16,017 nt of DNA from contig JAPKYG010000131.1 of assembly GCA_026394435.1 (NCBI GenBank), positions 1 through 16,017 of the forward strand, in the 5' to 3' direction. The notes beneath the pieces were generated by a model. It had not been told where the DNA came from and ran no database searches. It worked only from the letters and a program-made list of their open reading frames with translations. Below are positions 1 through 6,189 of the stretch, in pieces. The first letter of the stretch is position 1; each line of letters begins with the position of its first letter. Both the position numbers and the translations under genes were made by a program. This DNA is from Methanobacteriota archaeon (lineage in GTDB: Archaea; Thermoplasmatota; E2; DHVEG-1).

Positions 1-295
1 TGGTATCGACCTTCGTGTTGGGTGGAAGAAGAAGATATGCTCCTTTTGTCGGTAAGAATGGTTCACCAGGGTTCCCAGAACATGGTGCGTTTTGAAGTAG
101 TATTTGATCATACACACCATTTTTTATAGATATTTTTGAAAAGGTCGGCGATAGAAACGAATATGTCATTGAAATAGAATCAGCGGGTTGTTCATGACTC
201 CCCATGACCATACCAGAGAACGAGGTGATAAGTAATATAACTGAGATAAAAATAACCTTGCTACTTCCCCTCACTGTGTTATCGTATTTTTTCAT
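1..295 (-). CDS. Secreted protein, N-terminal part only; C25 (gingipain-like) propeptide resemblance
   Basis: This gene enters from the left edge; only the first 98 codons are visible, read on the minus strand from the ATG at 293-295. The N-terminus is MKKYDNT followed by a hydrophobic stretch at residues 13-30 (ending near FSGMVMG), which looks like a signal peptide, so the product is exported. Residues 75-95 contain NPGEPFLPTKGAYLLLPP. The pattern 'G.P.LP.....LLPP' is typical of the propeptide of C25 (gingipain) peptidases and related surface proteins. The catalytic part lies outside the window, so peptidase activity is inferred, not seen. An AAGGGG ribosome binding site at 301-306 precedes the start. 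It could instead be a non-peptidase surface protein sharing this propeptide domain. Confidence 0.7.
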   Translation of the reverse strand, partial: MKKYDNTVRGSSKVIFISVILLITSFSGMVMGSHEQPADSISMTYSFLSPTFSKISIKNGVYDQILLQNAPCSGNPGEPFLPTKGAYLLLPPNTKVDT

Positions 296-322
296 ATATT
301 CCCCTTCCATATTATTGAGCCG

Positions 323-334
323 TAAATTTAAATA
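323..334 (-). promoter_or_regulatory. Possible TATA box for the left-edge secreted protein gene
   Basis: On the minus strand this reads TATTTAAATTTA, a good archaeal box A candidate. A start of transcription about 26 bases downstream would fall near 302, giving a very short leader before the ATG at 295. That spacing partly clips the AAGGGG site, so the assignment is tentative. Confidence 0.35.
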
Positions 335-342
335 CTTATCTG

Positions 343-855
343 TTACAAGGTATTGGTGTGCAGTTCATTGAGAATGATCTCTGCAGTCCATTTCGCAGCA
401 TTGCCTGCAACACTGGTGCATTTATCGACATGCGCACCAGCTTTTTCAAACGCTTCATAATCCTGTTTATCCAAGAGAATGTAACTTCGCCCGAAAAGCT
501 TTTTTTGAACATCGCAACAGAGCGGAGATCCGTACTCCTCGATGAATTTATCATACAAAAGTTTTGTGTATTTAAACACAAATCGTTTTTTTTGTCCCTC
601 AGTAAAATCCTGGTAGGTTCTCCCCACGAGAGAGCTGATAGCAATCATTCCACCAGCTAATGCTCCGCATGTGCCTTGTGACGACAACGCGGTACCACCA
701 GTCAGTCCCTGAGCCGCTTGGAAAATATTCTCATTGCCTACATCAAGAGTTTCTTTCAAGGCAGCGAGCACGCACTGCGGGCAACTCCCCAGTTTTGCTT
801 CATATTGGAACGCAAGATCATATGCTTGTTGACAAATATCCTGTTTACCTGCCAT
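343..855 (-). CDS. C_GCAxxG_C_C family redox-type protein
   Basis: A 170-residue protein of the C_GCAxxG_C_C family, described as probable redox-active or metal-binding proteins with no firmly assigned reaction. The family cysteines are visible: C25 and C28 in GSCPQCV, C63 in TCGALAGG, C113-C114 in SPLCCD, and C146 in DKCTSVAG, where the following helix (AAKWTAEII) matches the usual C-terminal end. No signal peptide or membrane segment is seen, so it should be cytoplasmic. The chosen ATG is at 853-855; an in-frame TTG at 868-870 would add five residues (MVKTL) and neither start has a clear ribosome site. It follows the 160-residue membrane-protein gene by 18 bases (3 with the TTG), so the two are probably co-transcribed. 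Family call secure, function unknown. Confidence 0.85.
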   Translation of the reverse strand: MAGKQDICQQAYDLAFQYEAKLGSCPQCVLAALKETLDVGNENIFQAAQGLTGGTALSSQGTCGALAGGMIAISSLVGRTYQDFTEGQKKRFVFKYTKLLYDKFIEEYGSPLCCDVQKKLFGRSYILLDKQDYEAFEKAGAHVDKCTSVAGNAAKWTAEIILNELHTNTL

Positions 856-873
856 GAGTGTCTTAACCAATGG

Positions 874-1356
874 TTACTTAATTAATTTTTTAACCAATTC
901 TAGTTTATGAAACAATGCATGAGCCAGTGATGCAAATCCTGATGAGCTTTCCACCTTCTTCAGGTTAAAAGTGAATGGTTGATCTTCAAGGACTAAAAAA
1001 TCAAAAAGTACGGATTCATGATCACCATTCTGGATACTCATACGATACGTTTTGTCAAATTGCAGCTGCAACACACAACTACCATTACTATCAGTTAACC
1101 CTGATGTTAAATGATCAGTGTCCCTTCCGGTTGCGTTGATGAACACACCCCTGAGTGGAACACATTCACAGCCTTCCCCTTCAAACACACGTACGGTAAT
1201 ATTCGCGTAAAAATCGGTAGGTGCATTATTTAAAACCGTGTGTTTTTCCATGCGTGGTTTCAGTGACACATATCCTGCGTTTGCCGCGATGATTAGTGAA
1301 AAGACCGCGAGCAATACCACCGCCATTTTCACCATGGCTGACGATATTTTTTTCAT
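874..1356 (-). CDS. Membrane-anchored or secreted protein with carboxypeptidase-regulatory-like (beta-sandwich) domain
   Basis: A 160-residue protein with one hydrophobic segment at residues 9-27 after a lysine-bearing N-terminus, acting as a signal peptide or anchor, so the rest should lie outside the membrane. Residues 52-115 have the pattern of carboxypeptidase-regulatory or Ig-like folds: ITVRVFEGEG, a variable loop, then SGLTDSNGSC (the 'TD..G' turn), then a beta strand ending in KTYRMSI. Cysteines C63 and C65 form a CxC pair in the first loop and C94 sits at the TD..G turn, which could allow a disulfide. The C-terminus (residues 145-160) is a basic amphipathic helix. It is first in a two-gene unit with the C_GCAxxG_C_C protein. 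No enzymatic motif is seen; function unknown. Confidence 0.7.
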   Translation of the reverse strand: MKKISSAMVKMAVVLLAVFSLIIAANAGYVSLKPRMEKHTVLNNAPTDFYANITVRVFEGEGCECVPLRGVFINATGRDTDHLTSGLTDSNGSCVLQLQFDKTYRMSIQNGDHESVLFDFLVLEDQPFTFNLKKVESSSGFASLAHALFHKLELVKKLIK

Positions 1357-1364
1357 ATATTTTT

Positions 1365-1407
1365 CCCCTTATCAATTACGTACTTAACATTCGTTAATTA
1401 TATATAG
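1365..1407 (-). promoter_or_regulatory. TATA box and ribosome binding site for the 160-residue membrane protein gene
   Basis: Minus-strand CTATATATAAT lies at 1397-1407, about 45 bases before the ATG at 1356. Transcription would begin near 1376 and give a leader of about 20 bases. AAGGGG at 1365-1370 is the ribosome binding site, eight bases from the start. The same AAGGGG-plus-A/T spacer precedes the left-edge secreted protein. The AT-rich box is nearly palindromic and could also serve the divergent cupin gene. Confidence 0.55.
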
Positions 1408-1504
1408 TTTTGCTTAAAATGACTTAATTTTCTTGAAAAAAGTCACCATTTGAAAGAAATTGGAAATCTTTATTAGTCCATACGTTCTTCTAAGGATGAT
1501 GATT

Positions 1505-1852
1505 ATGGATGAGCACGTCGTTTTTATTAAAAACGGTGAGGAAAAAAATAAAACGAAGAAACCAGGGAAGCTCTATCGATTAATAGTAAAATCCCATATG
1601 ATGGAAGCGATTATCGCAGAACTTGACCCTCACACGGAATCAAAATTGTTTCAACACGATGGCGAGGAAATTCATCTTGTTCTGCAGGGGGAAATGGAAT
1701 ATACGGTTGGTGAAAAGACCTATAAACTCTCAGAAGGAGACATCCTCTGGCATAAATCCATGTTGACACATCATGCACGAAATACCGGCGGTGAAAAAGT
1801 AGTGTATATCACTGTAGGAACGCCACCGAGTTTCATGTCAAGTATGGTATAA
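1505..1852 (+). CDS. Small single-domain cupin protein
   Basis: A 115-residue cupin (beta-barrel). Motif 1 is seen at residues 51-63 (H51, E54, E55, then IHLVLQGE), motif 2 at 78-93 (GDILWHKS followed by H89, H90 and N93). The ending GTPPSF resembles the C-terminal half of HTH-cupin (PuuR/XRE-cupin) regulators, but no DNA-binding domain is present, so this is a free-standing cupin. It may bind a metal or small molecule; no substrate can be named. ATGs at 1496, 1499 and 1505 and a TTG at 1460 are in frame; 1505 is preferred because AAGGATGAT lies just upstream and the residues before it are not family-like. The gene ends inside the 3' end of the opposing birA (15-base overlap). Confidence 0.8.
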   Translation: MDEHVVFIKNGEEKNKTKKPGKLYRLIVKSHMMEAIIAELDPHTESKLFQHDGEEIHLVLQGEMEYTVGEKTYKLSEGDILWHKSMLTHHARNTGGEKVVYITVGTPPSFMSSMV

Positions 1853-2662
1853 CTCATCAAAATACAAACAATCACCACTTATGATTTTTTTTGTTTCTCC
1901 CCGTTCGGTTCTGAGAAGAAGAAACCCTGACTGGTCGATATCAGAGGCTATTCCTTGAAGTGTTTCTGTGGATGTTTGCACGCGAATTGTTTTACCAAGC
2001 GTATCTGTATGGGTTTTCCATTCATCGATAATTCTATCGTAATGTTGTTCTACGAAAAGTTTGTAGAAGCTCCCAAACTGTATGAAGAAGGTCCTGAGGA
2101 ATTCATGATAATCAACAGGATTACCTAACTCATGGATCATTGACGTGGATCGAGGTTGAATATCCGTGGAGAAATGCGTTATGTCGATATTGAGATTCAT
2201 CCCAATCCCAACCACCACATAGTTGATCGCGTGTCCAATTACTTCTGATTCAAGAAGGATCCCTGCGATTTTCTTACCGTTCACCCGGACATCGTTTGGC
2301 CATTTAATGGTTGCGTAAAGACCATACGATTCGATGGTTTTGGTGAGAGCGAGTGCTGCAACAAATGGGAGCAGCGATGTCTTCTCAGCTGATATCCTTG
2401 GTCGTAGAATAAAAGATAGATAGATACCACCTTCTGGTGATTGCCAGGTGCGGTTAAATCGTCCACGCCCCTGATTCTGTGTTCGGGCGATAACAATGGT
2501 TCCTTCTTCCGCACCATAGTGTGCAAGTTCCTTTGCGGTACTGTTCGTGGAATCAAGTTCATCGAAGACAAGTAGATTTTTCACAACATCGATATGTAAT
2601 TTTTTTGAGAAATTTCGTGTTTTTTTTACAAATGCTTTCTCTTTCATACAACGTTTAGACAT
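1838..2662 (-). CDS. birA: Biotin--protein ligase
   Basis: A 274-residue ligase that makes biotinyl-AMP and transfers biotin to the lysine of a carrier domain. Family motifs are clear: STNSTAKELA at 38-47, the adenylate-binding GRGR at 65-68, KWPNDV at 120-125, KIAGILLE at 131-138 and GIGMNLN at 152-158, followed by the small C-terminal SH3-like domain (GKTIRVQT onward). There is no N-terminal helix-turn-helix, only a short basic extension, so it should be an enzyme and not a biotin-operon repressor. It is the last gene of a pycB-pycA-birA unit, three bases after pycA, and its natural substrate would be PycB Lys573. The ATG at 2660-2662 has no strong ribosome site; M6 at 2647 is an alternative. 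Its 3' end overlaps the cupin gene tail to tail. Confidence 0.95.
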   Translation of the reverse strand: MSKRCMKEKAFVKKTRNFSKKLHIDVVKNLLVFDELDSTNSTAKELAHYGAEEGTIVIARTQNQGRGRFNRTWQSPEGGIYLSFILRPRISAEKTSLLPFVAALALTKTIESYGLYATIKWPNDVRVNGKKIAGILLESEVIGHAINYVVVGIGMNLNIDITHFSTDIQPRSTSMIHELGNPVDYHEFLRTFFIQFGSFYKLFVEQHYDRIIDEWKTHTDTLGKTIRVQTSTETLQGIASDIDQSGFLLLRTERGETKKIISGDCLYFDELYHT

Positions 2663-2665
2663 TGA

Positions 2666-4126
2666 TTATTTCTGCTGTTGACCACTGTTTGAGGCTATAA
2701 TCACTGCTTGGACAGCTGCCATCGCGGCCGCGGTCTTCGGCCCAGAAGATTGCGCTTTTGTCTCTTGAACGTATTTTACGACTTGGTCAAGAATGTTGTA
2801 CCGGGGGATGAAGCTGGTATCGTAGGTGCCTGCTCGCCATTGCGGGTTATTCATCACGACTTGATGGAACGGGATGTTGTTTCGCACGCCGCCAATCTGG
2901 AATTCCCAGAGTGCTCGTTTCATTCGTTCAATCGCCCTGGGTCGATCCTCACCCCAAACAATGAGTTTTGCTATCATGGAATCGTAAAACGGTGGAATCG
3001 TAAATCCGGGGTAGACGCCGGAGTCAATACGGATACCAGGGCCACTCGGTTCTGCATATCGGATGATTTTCGCAGGAGCTGGCATGAAGTTATTCAATGG
3101 GTCTTCTGCATTAATCCTACATTCAATCGCATGGCCACGTGGGTGAATATCCTTCTGTTCATATTCAAGTTCCAATCCAGAAGCAACACGGAGCTGTTCT
3201 CGTGCGAGATCAACACCAGTTGTCACCTCCGTGATTGGATGCTCCACCTGCAACCGGGTGTTCATCTCAAGGAAATAATACTTTCCGTCTTTAAACATGA
3301 ACTCACAGGTACCTGCATTGTAGTATCCCGCGGTTTTTGCTGCAAGGACCGCTTGTGTACCAATCTCTTTCCTTAGCTCAGGTGTCAAAGCACAGGACGG
3401 TGTTTCCTCGATAAGCTTCTGATGTCGTCGTTGAACACTGCATTCACGTTCAAAACAATGAATCAGATGACCTTTCTTATCACCAATCACTTGGAACTCG
3501 ATATGACGCGGGTTCTCGATGAATTTTTCAATAAAAACAGAATCATCGCCAAACGAGTTCTTTGCAAGCTGTCGGACTGTAGAGAGCGCTTTTTCCATCT
3601 GCTGTTCGTCATCTACTTGCTGGATCCCAATTCCTCCGCCACCAGCCGAGGCTTTCAACATTACTGGATAGCCGACCTCATGGGCGATGTCTTTTGCCTG
3701 TTCATGATCGGCAATCGCTTCCGTGACTCCTGGGACGACGATGACGCCTGCTTTAATCATGGATTTCTTCGAGGCAATCTTTGATCCCATGAGTTTCATC
3801 GCGGAAACCGGCGGACCAATGAACTCAATCTTATTTTTCTTGCACATTTCCGCAAACTCGGAGTTCTCCGCCATAAACCCGTAACCCGGGTGGATCCCTT
3901 CTGCGCCGGATTTCAACGCAGCATCGATGATCTTCTGTTTATTCAGATAACTTTGACTTGCTGGACCTGGGCCGATATTGTACTTCTCATCGGCGTATTT
4001 AACAAATAATGCGTGTTGATCAGCATCCGAGTACACGGCAACGGTCGCAATCCCGAACTCTTTGCACGCCCGCATGATTCGTATTGCAATTTCCCCGCGG
4101 TTTGCAATGAGTACTTTATTCAACAT
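2666..4126 (-). CDS. pycA: Pyruvate carboxylase subunit A (biotin carboxylase)
   Basis: A 486-residue ATP-grasp enzyme that carboxylates carrier-bound biotin using ATP and bicarbonate. It shows the biotin carboxylase order of motifs: start MLNKVLIANRGEIAIR, glycine-rich ATP loop AGGGGIG near 161-167 with Lys158 before it, HIEFQVIGD at 208-216, CSVQRRHQK at 229-237, catalytic EMNTRLQVEHPITE at 287-300 and GHAIECRINAED at 331-342. An Ala/Gln-rich tail of about 35 residues extends past the catalytic core. GGTGAT at 4132-4137 is a ribosome site five bases from the ATG, and pycB ends only 15 bases upstream, so both subunits should be made from one transcript. It could in principle also serve an acyl-CoA carboxylase, but pairing with PycB argues for pyruvate carboxylase. 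Confidence 0.95.
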   Translation of the reverse strand: MLNKVLIANRGEIAIRIMRACKEFGIATVAVYSDADQHALFVKYADEKYNIGPGPASQSYLNKQKIIDAALKSGAEGIHPGYGFMAENSEFAEMCKKNKIEFIGPPVSAMKLMGSKIASKKSMIKAGVIVVPGVTEAIADHEQAKDIAHEVGYPVMLKASAGGGGIGIQQVDDEQQMEKALSTVRQLAKNSFGDDSVFIEKFIENPRHIEFQVIGDKKGHLIHCFERECSVQRRHQKLIEETPSCALTPELRKEIGTQAVLAAKTAGYYNAGTCEFMFKDGKYYFLEMNTRLQVEHPITEVTTGVDLAREQLRVASGLELEYEQKDIHPRGHAIECRINAEDPLNNFMPAPAKIIRYAEPSGPGIRIDSGVYPGFTIPPFYDSMIAKLIVWGEDRPRAIERMKRALWEFQIGGVRNNIPFHQVVMNNPQWRAGTYDTSFIPRYNILDQVVKYVQETKAQSSGPKTAAAMAAVQAVIIASNSGQQQK

Positions 4127-4141
4127 GATACATCACCAATT

Positions 4142-5965
4142 TTAGAGGATCTGCATGAGAAGATCTCCGCTACTAACCGGAGCTCCTTCTTTTACGTAGA
4201 TCTCCTTGACTTCCCCTTCTGCTTCACATTTAATCTCTTGTTCCATCTTCATGGCTTCAATAGTCGCGATTATATCTCCTTTCTTGACCTTGTCACCTTT
4301 CTTTACTTTTACTTTCAAGATGGTCCCTTGCATGCTTGATTTAATGCCACCTTCGACATCCTTTGGTTTTTCTTGCGGGGTTGTACCCCCTGCACCAACG
4401 ACAAGATACCCACCGGATGGGATGACCTTGACTTCATATGGTTCTCCATCGACCTCAACTTGGAATTCTGTAGGAATTTGTACAGATCCTCCTCGTTTTT
4501 CGGGAGGCTGTGTCTCAAGCCATAGTTGTTTTACTTCAGGGAATGATTGTTTCACCATCGCTCTTGTAAATTGGTGGTCAATGGGAAGAGGTAAACCATC
4601 AGAGGTGAACTCTGCGATCGCTTGGCCTTTCAGAAACTTCAGACCGACCTGGGGATAGAGGATATAGGTCATGATGTCTTCTTCTTTCTTTATGAGTGAT
4701 CCGCCATCGATTTCCTTTAATTCTTTCTTCTTTTGATCCCAGAGAGGTTCTAATAAATCTGATGGTCGGCATTCGATGACATCTTCTTTCCATTTCGGCC
4801 CGAGAACCTTCTTCATGACCTCTGGTTTGATCTCCGCAGGTGGTTTCCCATACATACCGCGGCAGTAATCCTTGGTTTCTTTTGGAATGACTTTGTATCG
4901 TCCGTGCAACACATTCATGACTGCTTGGACTCCAACAACCTGACTGGTAGGCGTCACAAGGGGTGGGTACCCGAGTTCTTCTCGCACCCGTGCGGTTTCA
5001 TCGAGGATCTGTCGGTATTTATCACGAGCTCCCTGCTCTTCAAGCTGGAAGATGAGGTTTGAAAGCATACCGCCAGGGACTTGATGAAGCGTGACACTAG
5101 GATCGACCTTTAACGCATCGAATCGGTGGAGATGTCGGTACTTCTCCCAGATTTTTAGGAAATACGTCCGGCATTCAATAAGTAACTCTAAATTATAATT
5201 CGTATCCCATTCCGTTCCTTGTAACGCGGCAACAACACTTTCGGTCGCAGGAGCCGCAGTACCTCCTGAGATCGGAGACATTGACGTATCGAGGATGTCA
5301 GCACCTGCTTCGACTGCTCGTTGGTACGCCATCCCCGTCATCCCACTCGTATAATGGGAATGAAGATCCATGGGCAGGTTTACCCCGGCGTCTTTGGTTC
5401 CTTTGATAATGTCATAAGCGCGTTTCGGCGAAATCATCCCTGCCATATCTTTTATGCAGACAGAATCCGCACCCATTTTTTTCAATTCAATGAATTTATC
5501 GACAAAATAGTCAACTGTATGAACCGGTGAAATAGTGTAACTCAAACATGCTTGTACATGTCCACCGTTTTCTTTGGCCGCTTGCATCGGGACTTTCATA
5601 TTGCGAAGGTCGTTTAAGGCGTCGAAGATACGGAAGTAATCACATCCGTTTTTCTTTGCGAGGTAGATGAATTTTTTTACAACGTCATCAGGGAAGTTCC
5701 AGTACGCAACAATGTTCATTGCTCGCTCAAGCATCTGCATAGGCGTGTTCGGCATTGCTTTTTTCAGTTTGTTTAATCGTTCCCAGGGGTCTTGATTCAG
5801 GTACCTGATGCAGACATCGTAGGTTGCGCCACCCCAGACCTCAAGTGAGAAGAATCCAACCTGATCAAGTTTTTCCGCAATTGGCAGCATATCTTCAGTT
5901 CGCATTCTCGTAGCAAGTAATGATTGATGTCCGTCTCGTAGGATCATTTCATGTAATTGTACCAT
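4142..5965 (-). CDS. pycB: Pyruvate carboxylase subunit B (carboxyltransferase plus biotinyl domain)
   Basis: A 607-residue protein that moves the carboxyl group from biotin to pyruvate, giving oxaloacetate. The N-terminal TIM-barrel carboxyltransferase has LRDGHQS at 9-15 (metal Asp11), EVWGGATYD at 42-50, the probable carboxylated lysine K172 in IKDMAG, metal ligands H202 and H204 in DLHSHYTSG, and SGGTAAPATES at 233-243. The C-terminal biotinyl domain (about 537-607) carries EAMKM with biotin Lys573. The segment usually reading MLLRGQN is MLERAMN at 78-84, keeping only the arginine and asparagine. GGAGGG at 5974-5979 precedes the ATG. Oxaloacetate decarboxylase alpha subunits share this architecture; the adjacent pycA and birA, and no visible decarboxylase beta or gamma gene, favour the carboxylase role. 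Confidence 0.93.
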   Translation of the reverse strand: MVQLHEMILRDGHQSLLATRMRTEDMLPIAEKLDQVGFFSLEVWGGATYDVCIRYLNQDPWERLNKLKKAMPNTPMQMLERAMNIVAYWNFPDDVVKKFIYLAKKNGCDYFRIFDALNDLRNMKVPMQAAKENGGHVQACLSYTISPVHTVDYFVDKFIELKKMGADSVCIKDMAGMISPKRAYDIIKGTKDAGVNLPMDLHSHYTSGMTGMAYQRAVEAGADILDTSMSPISGGTAAPATESVVAALQGTEWDTNYNLELLIECRTYFLKIWEKYRHLHRFDALKVDPSVTLHQVPGGMLSNLIFQLEEQGARDKYRQILDETARVREELGYPPLVTPTSQVVGVQAVMNVLHGRYKVIPKETKDYCRGMYGKPPAEIKPEVMKKVLGPKWKEDVIECRPSDLLEPLWDQKKKELKEIDGGSLIKKEEDIMTYILYPQVGLKFLKGQAIAEFTSDGLPLPIDHQFTRAMVKQSFPEVKQLWLETQPPEKRGGSVQIPTEFQVEVDGEPYEVKVIPSGGYLVVGAGGTTPQEKPKDVEGGIKSSMQGTILKVKVKKGDKVKKGDIIATIEAMKMEQEIKCEAEGEVKEIYVKEGAPVSSGDLLMQIL

Positions 5966-6018
5966 ATGTGTTTCCCTCCAGTTCCCAACAGGTTTCTCAT
6001 ATAACTGTTGAGTGGATG

Positions 6019-6062
6019 GTTTTAAACGAGAGATGGTATCCTGTGAACCTACTTAAAAATAT
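6019..6062 (-). promoter_or_regulatory. Candidate promoter region of the pycB-pycA-birA operon
   Basis: Two minus-strand box A candidates lie upstream of pycB: CGTTTAAAAC around 6018-6027 and ATATTTTTAAG at 6052-6062. They would place transcription starts near 5997 or 6031 and leaders of roughly 30 or 65 bases. The sequence alone cannot choose between them. The remainder of the 224-base gap (5966-6189) holds the pycB ribosome site and the promoter of the divergent protease gene, with no other clear element. Confidence 0.35.
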
Positions 6063-6142
6063 CGGGAAGGGAACCTGAGATGTTTTCAAGAACCCTGGGG
6101 TAAATACTCCTGTTGATAATACAACTATTACACAGCAATCTA

Positions 6143-6154
6143 TTTGTATATGAT
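6143..6154 (+). promoter_or_regulatory. Candidate TATA box for the S16 protease gene
   Basis: The AT-rich stretch TTTGTATATGAT would place a transcription start near 6175, leaving a leader of about 15 bases with the weak ribosome site GGCAGGT immediately before the ATG at 6190. Confidence 0.35.
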
Positions 6155-6189
6155 ATAGTATTAGACCCGAATTAATTTGGGGCAGGTCT

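Noticed and set aside
2708..3784. Long plus-strand open frames opposite pycA (for example 2708-3376 and 3422-3784)
   Set aside because: They lie wholly antisense to a strongly conserved gene, show no recognisable domain, and have compositions expected of a shadow of the biotin carboxylase coding strand.
4206..4658. Plus-strand open frame opposite the biotinyl end of pycB
   Set aside because: Antisense shadow of the conserved biotinyl domain; Ser/Pro/Thr-rich low-information translation and no start signals.
4142..5965. PycB as the alpha subunit of a sodium-pumping oxaloacetate decarboxylase
   Set aside because: The architecture permits it, but the adjoining biotin carboxylase and biotin ligase and the absence of any beta or gamma subunit gene here favour pyruvate carboxylase.
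5966..6189. Riboswitch or BirA-type operator in the pycB leader
   Set aside because: BirA has no DNA-binding domain, and no strong inverted repeat or conserved riboswitch core was seen in this gap.
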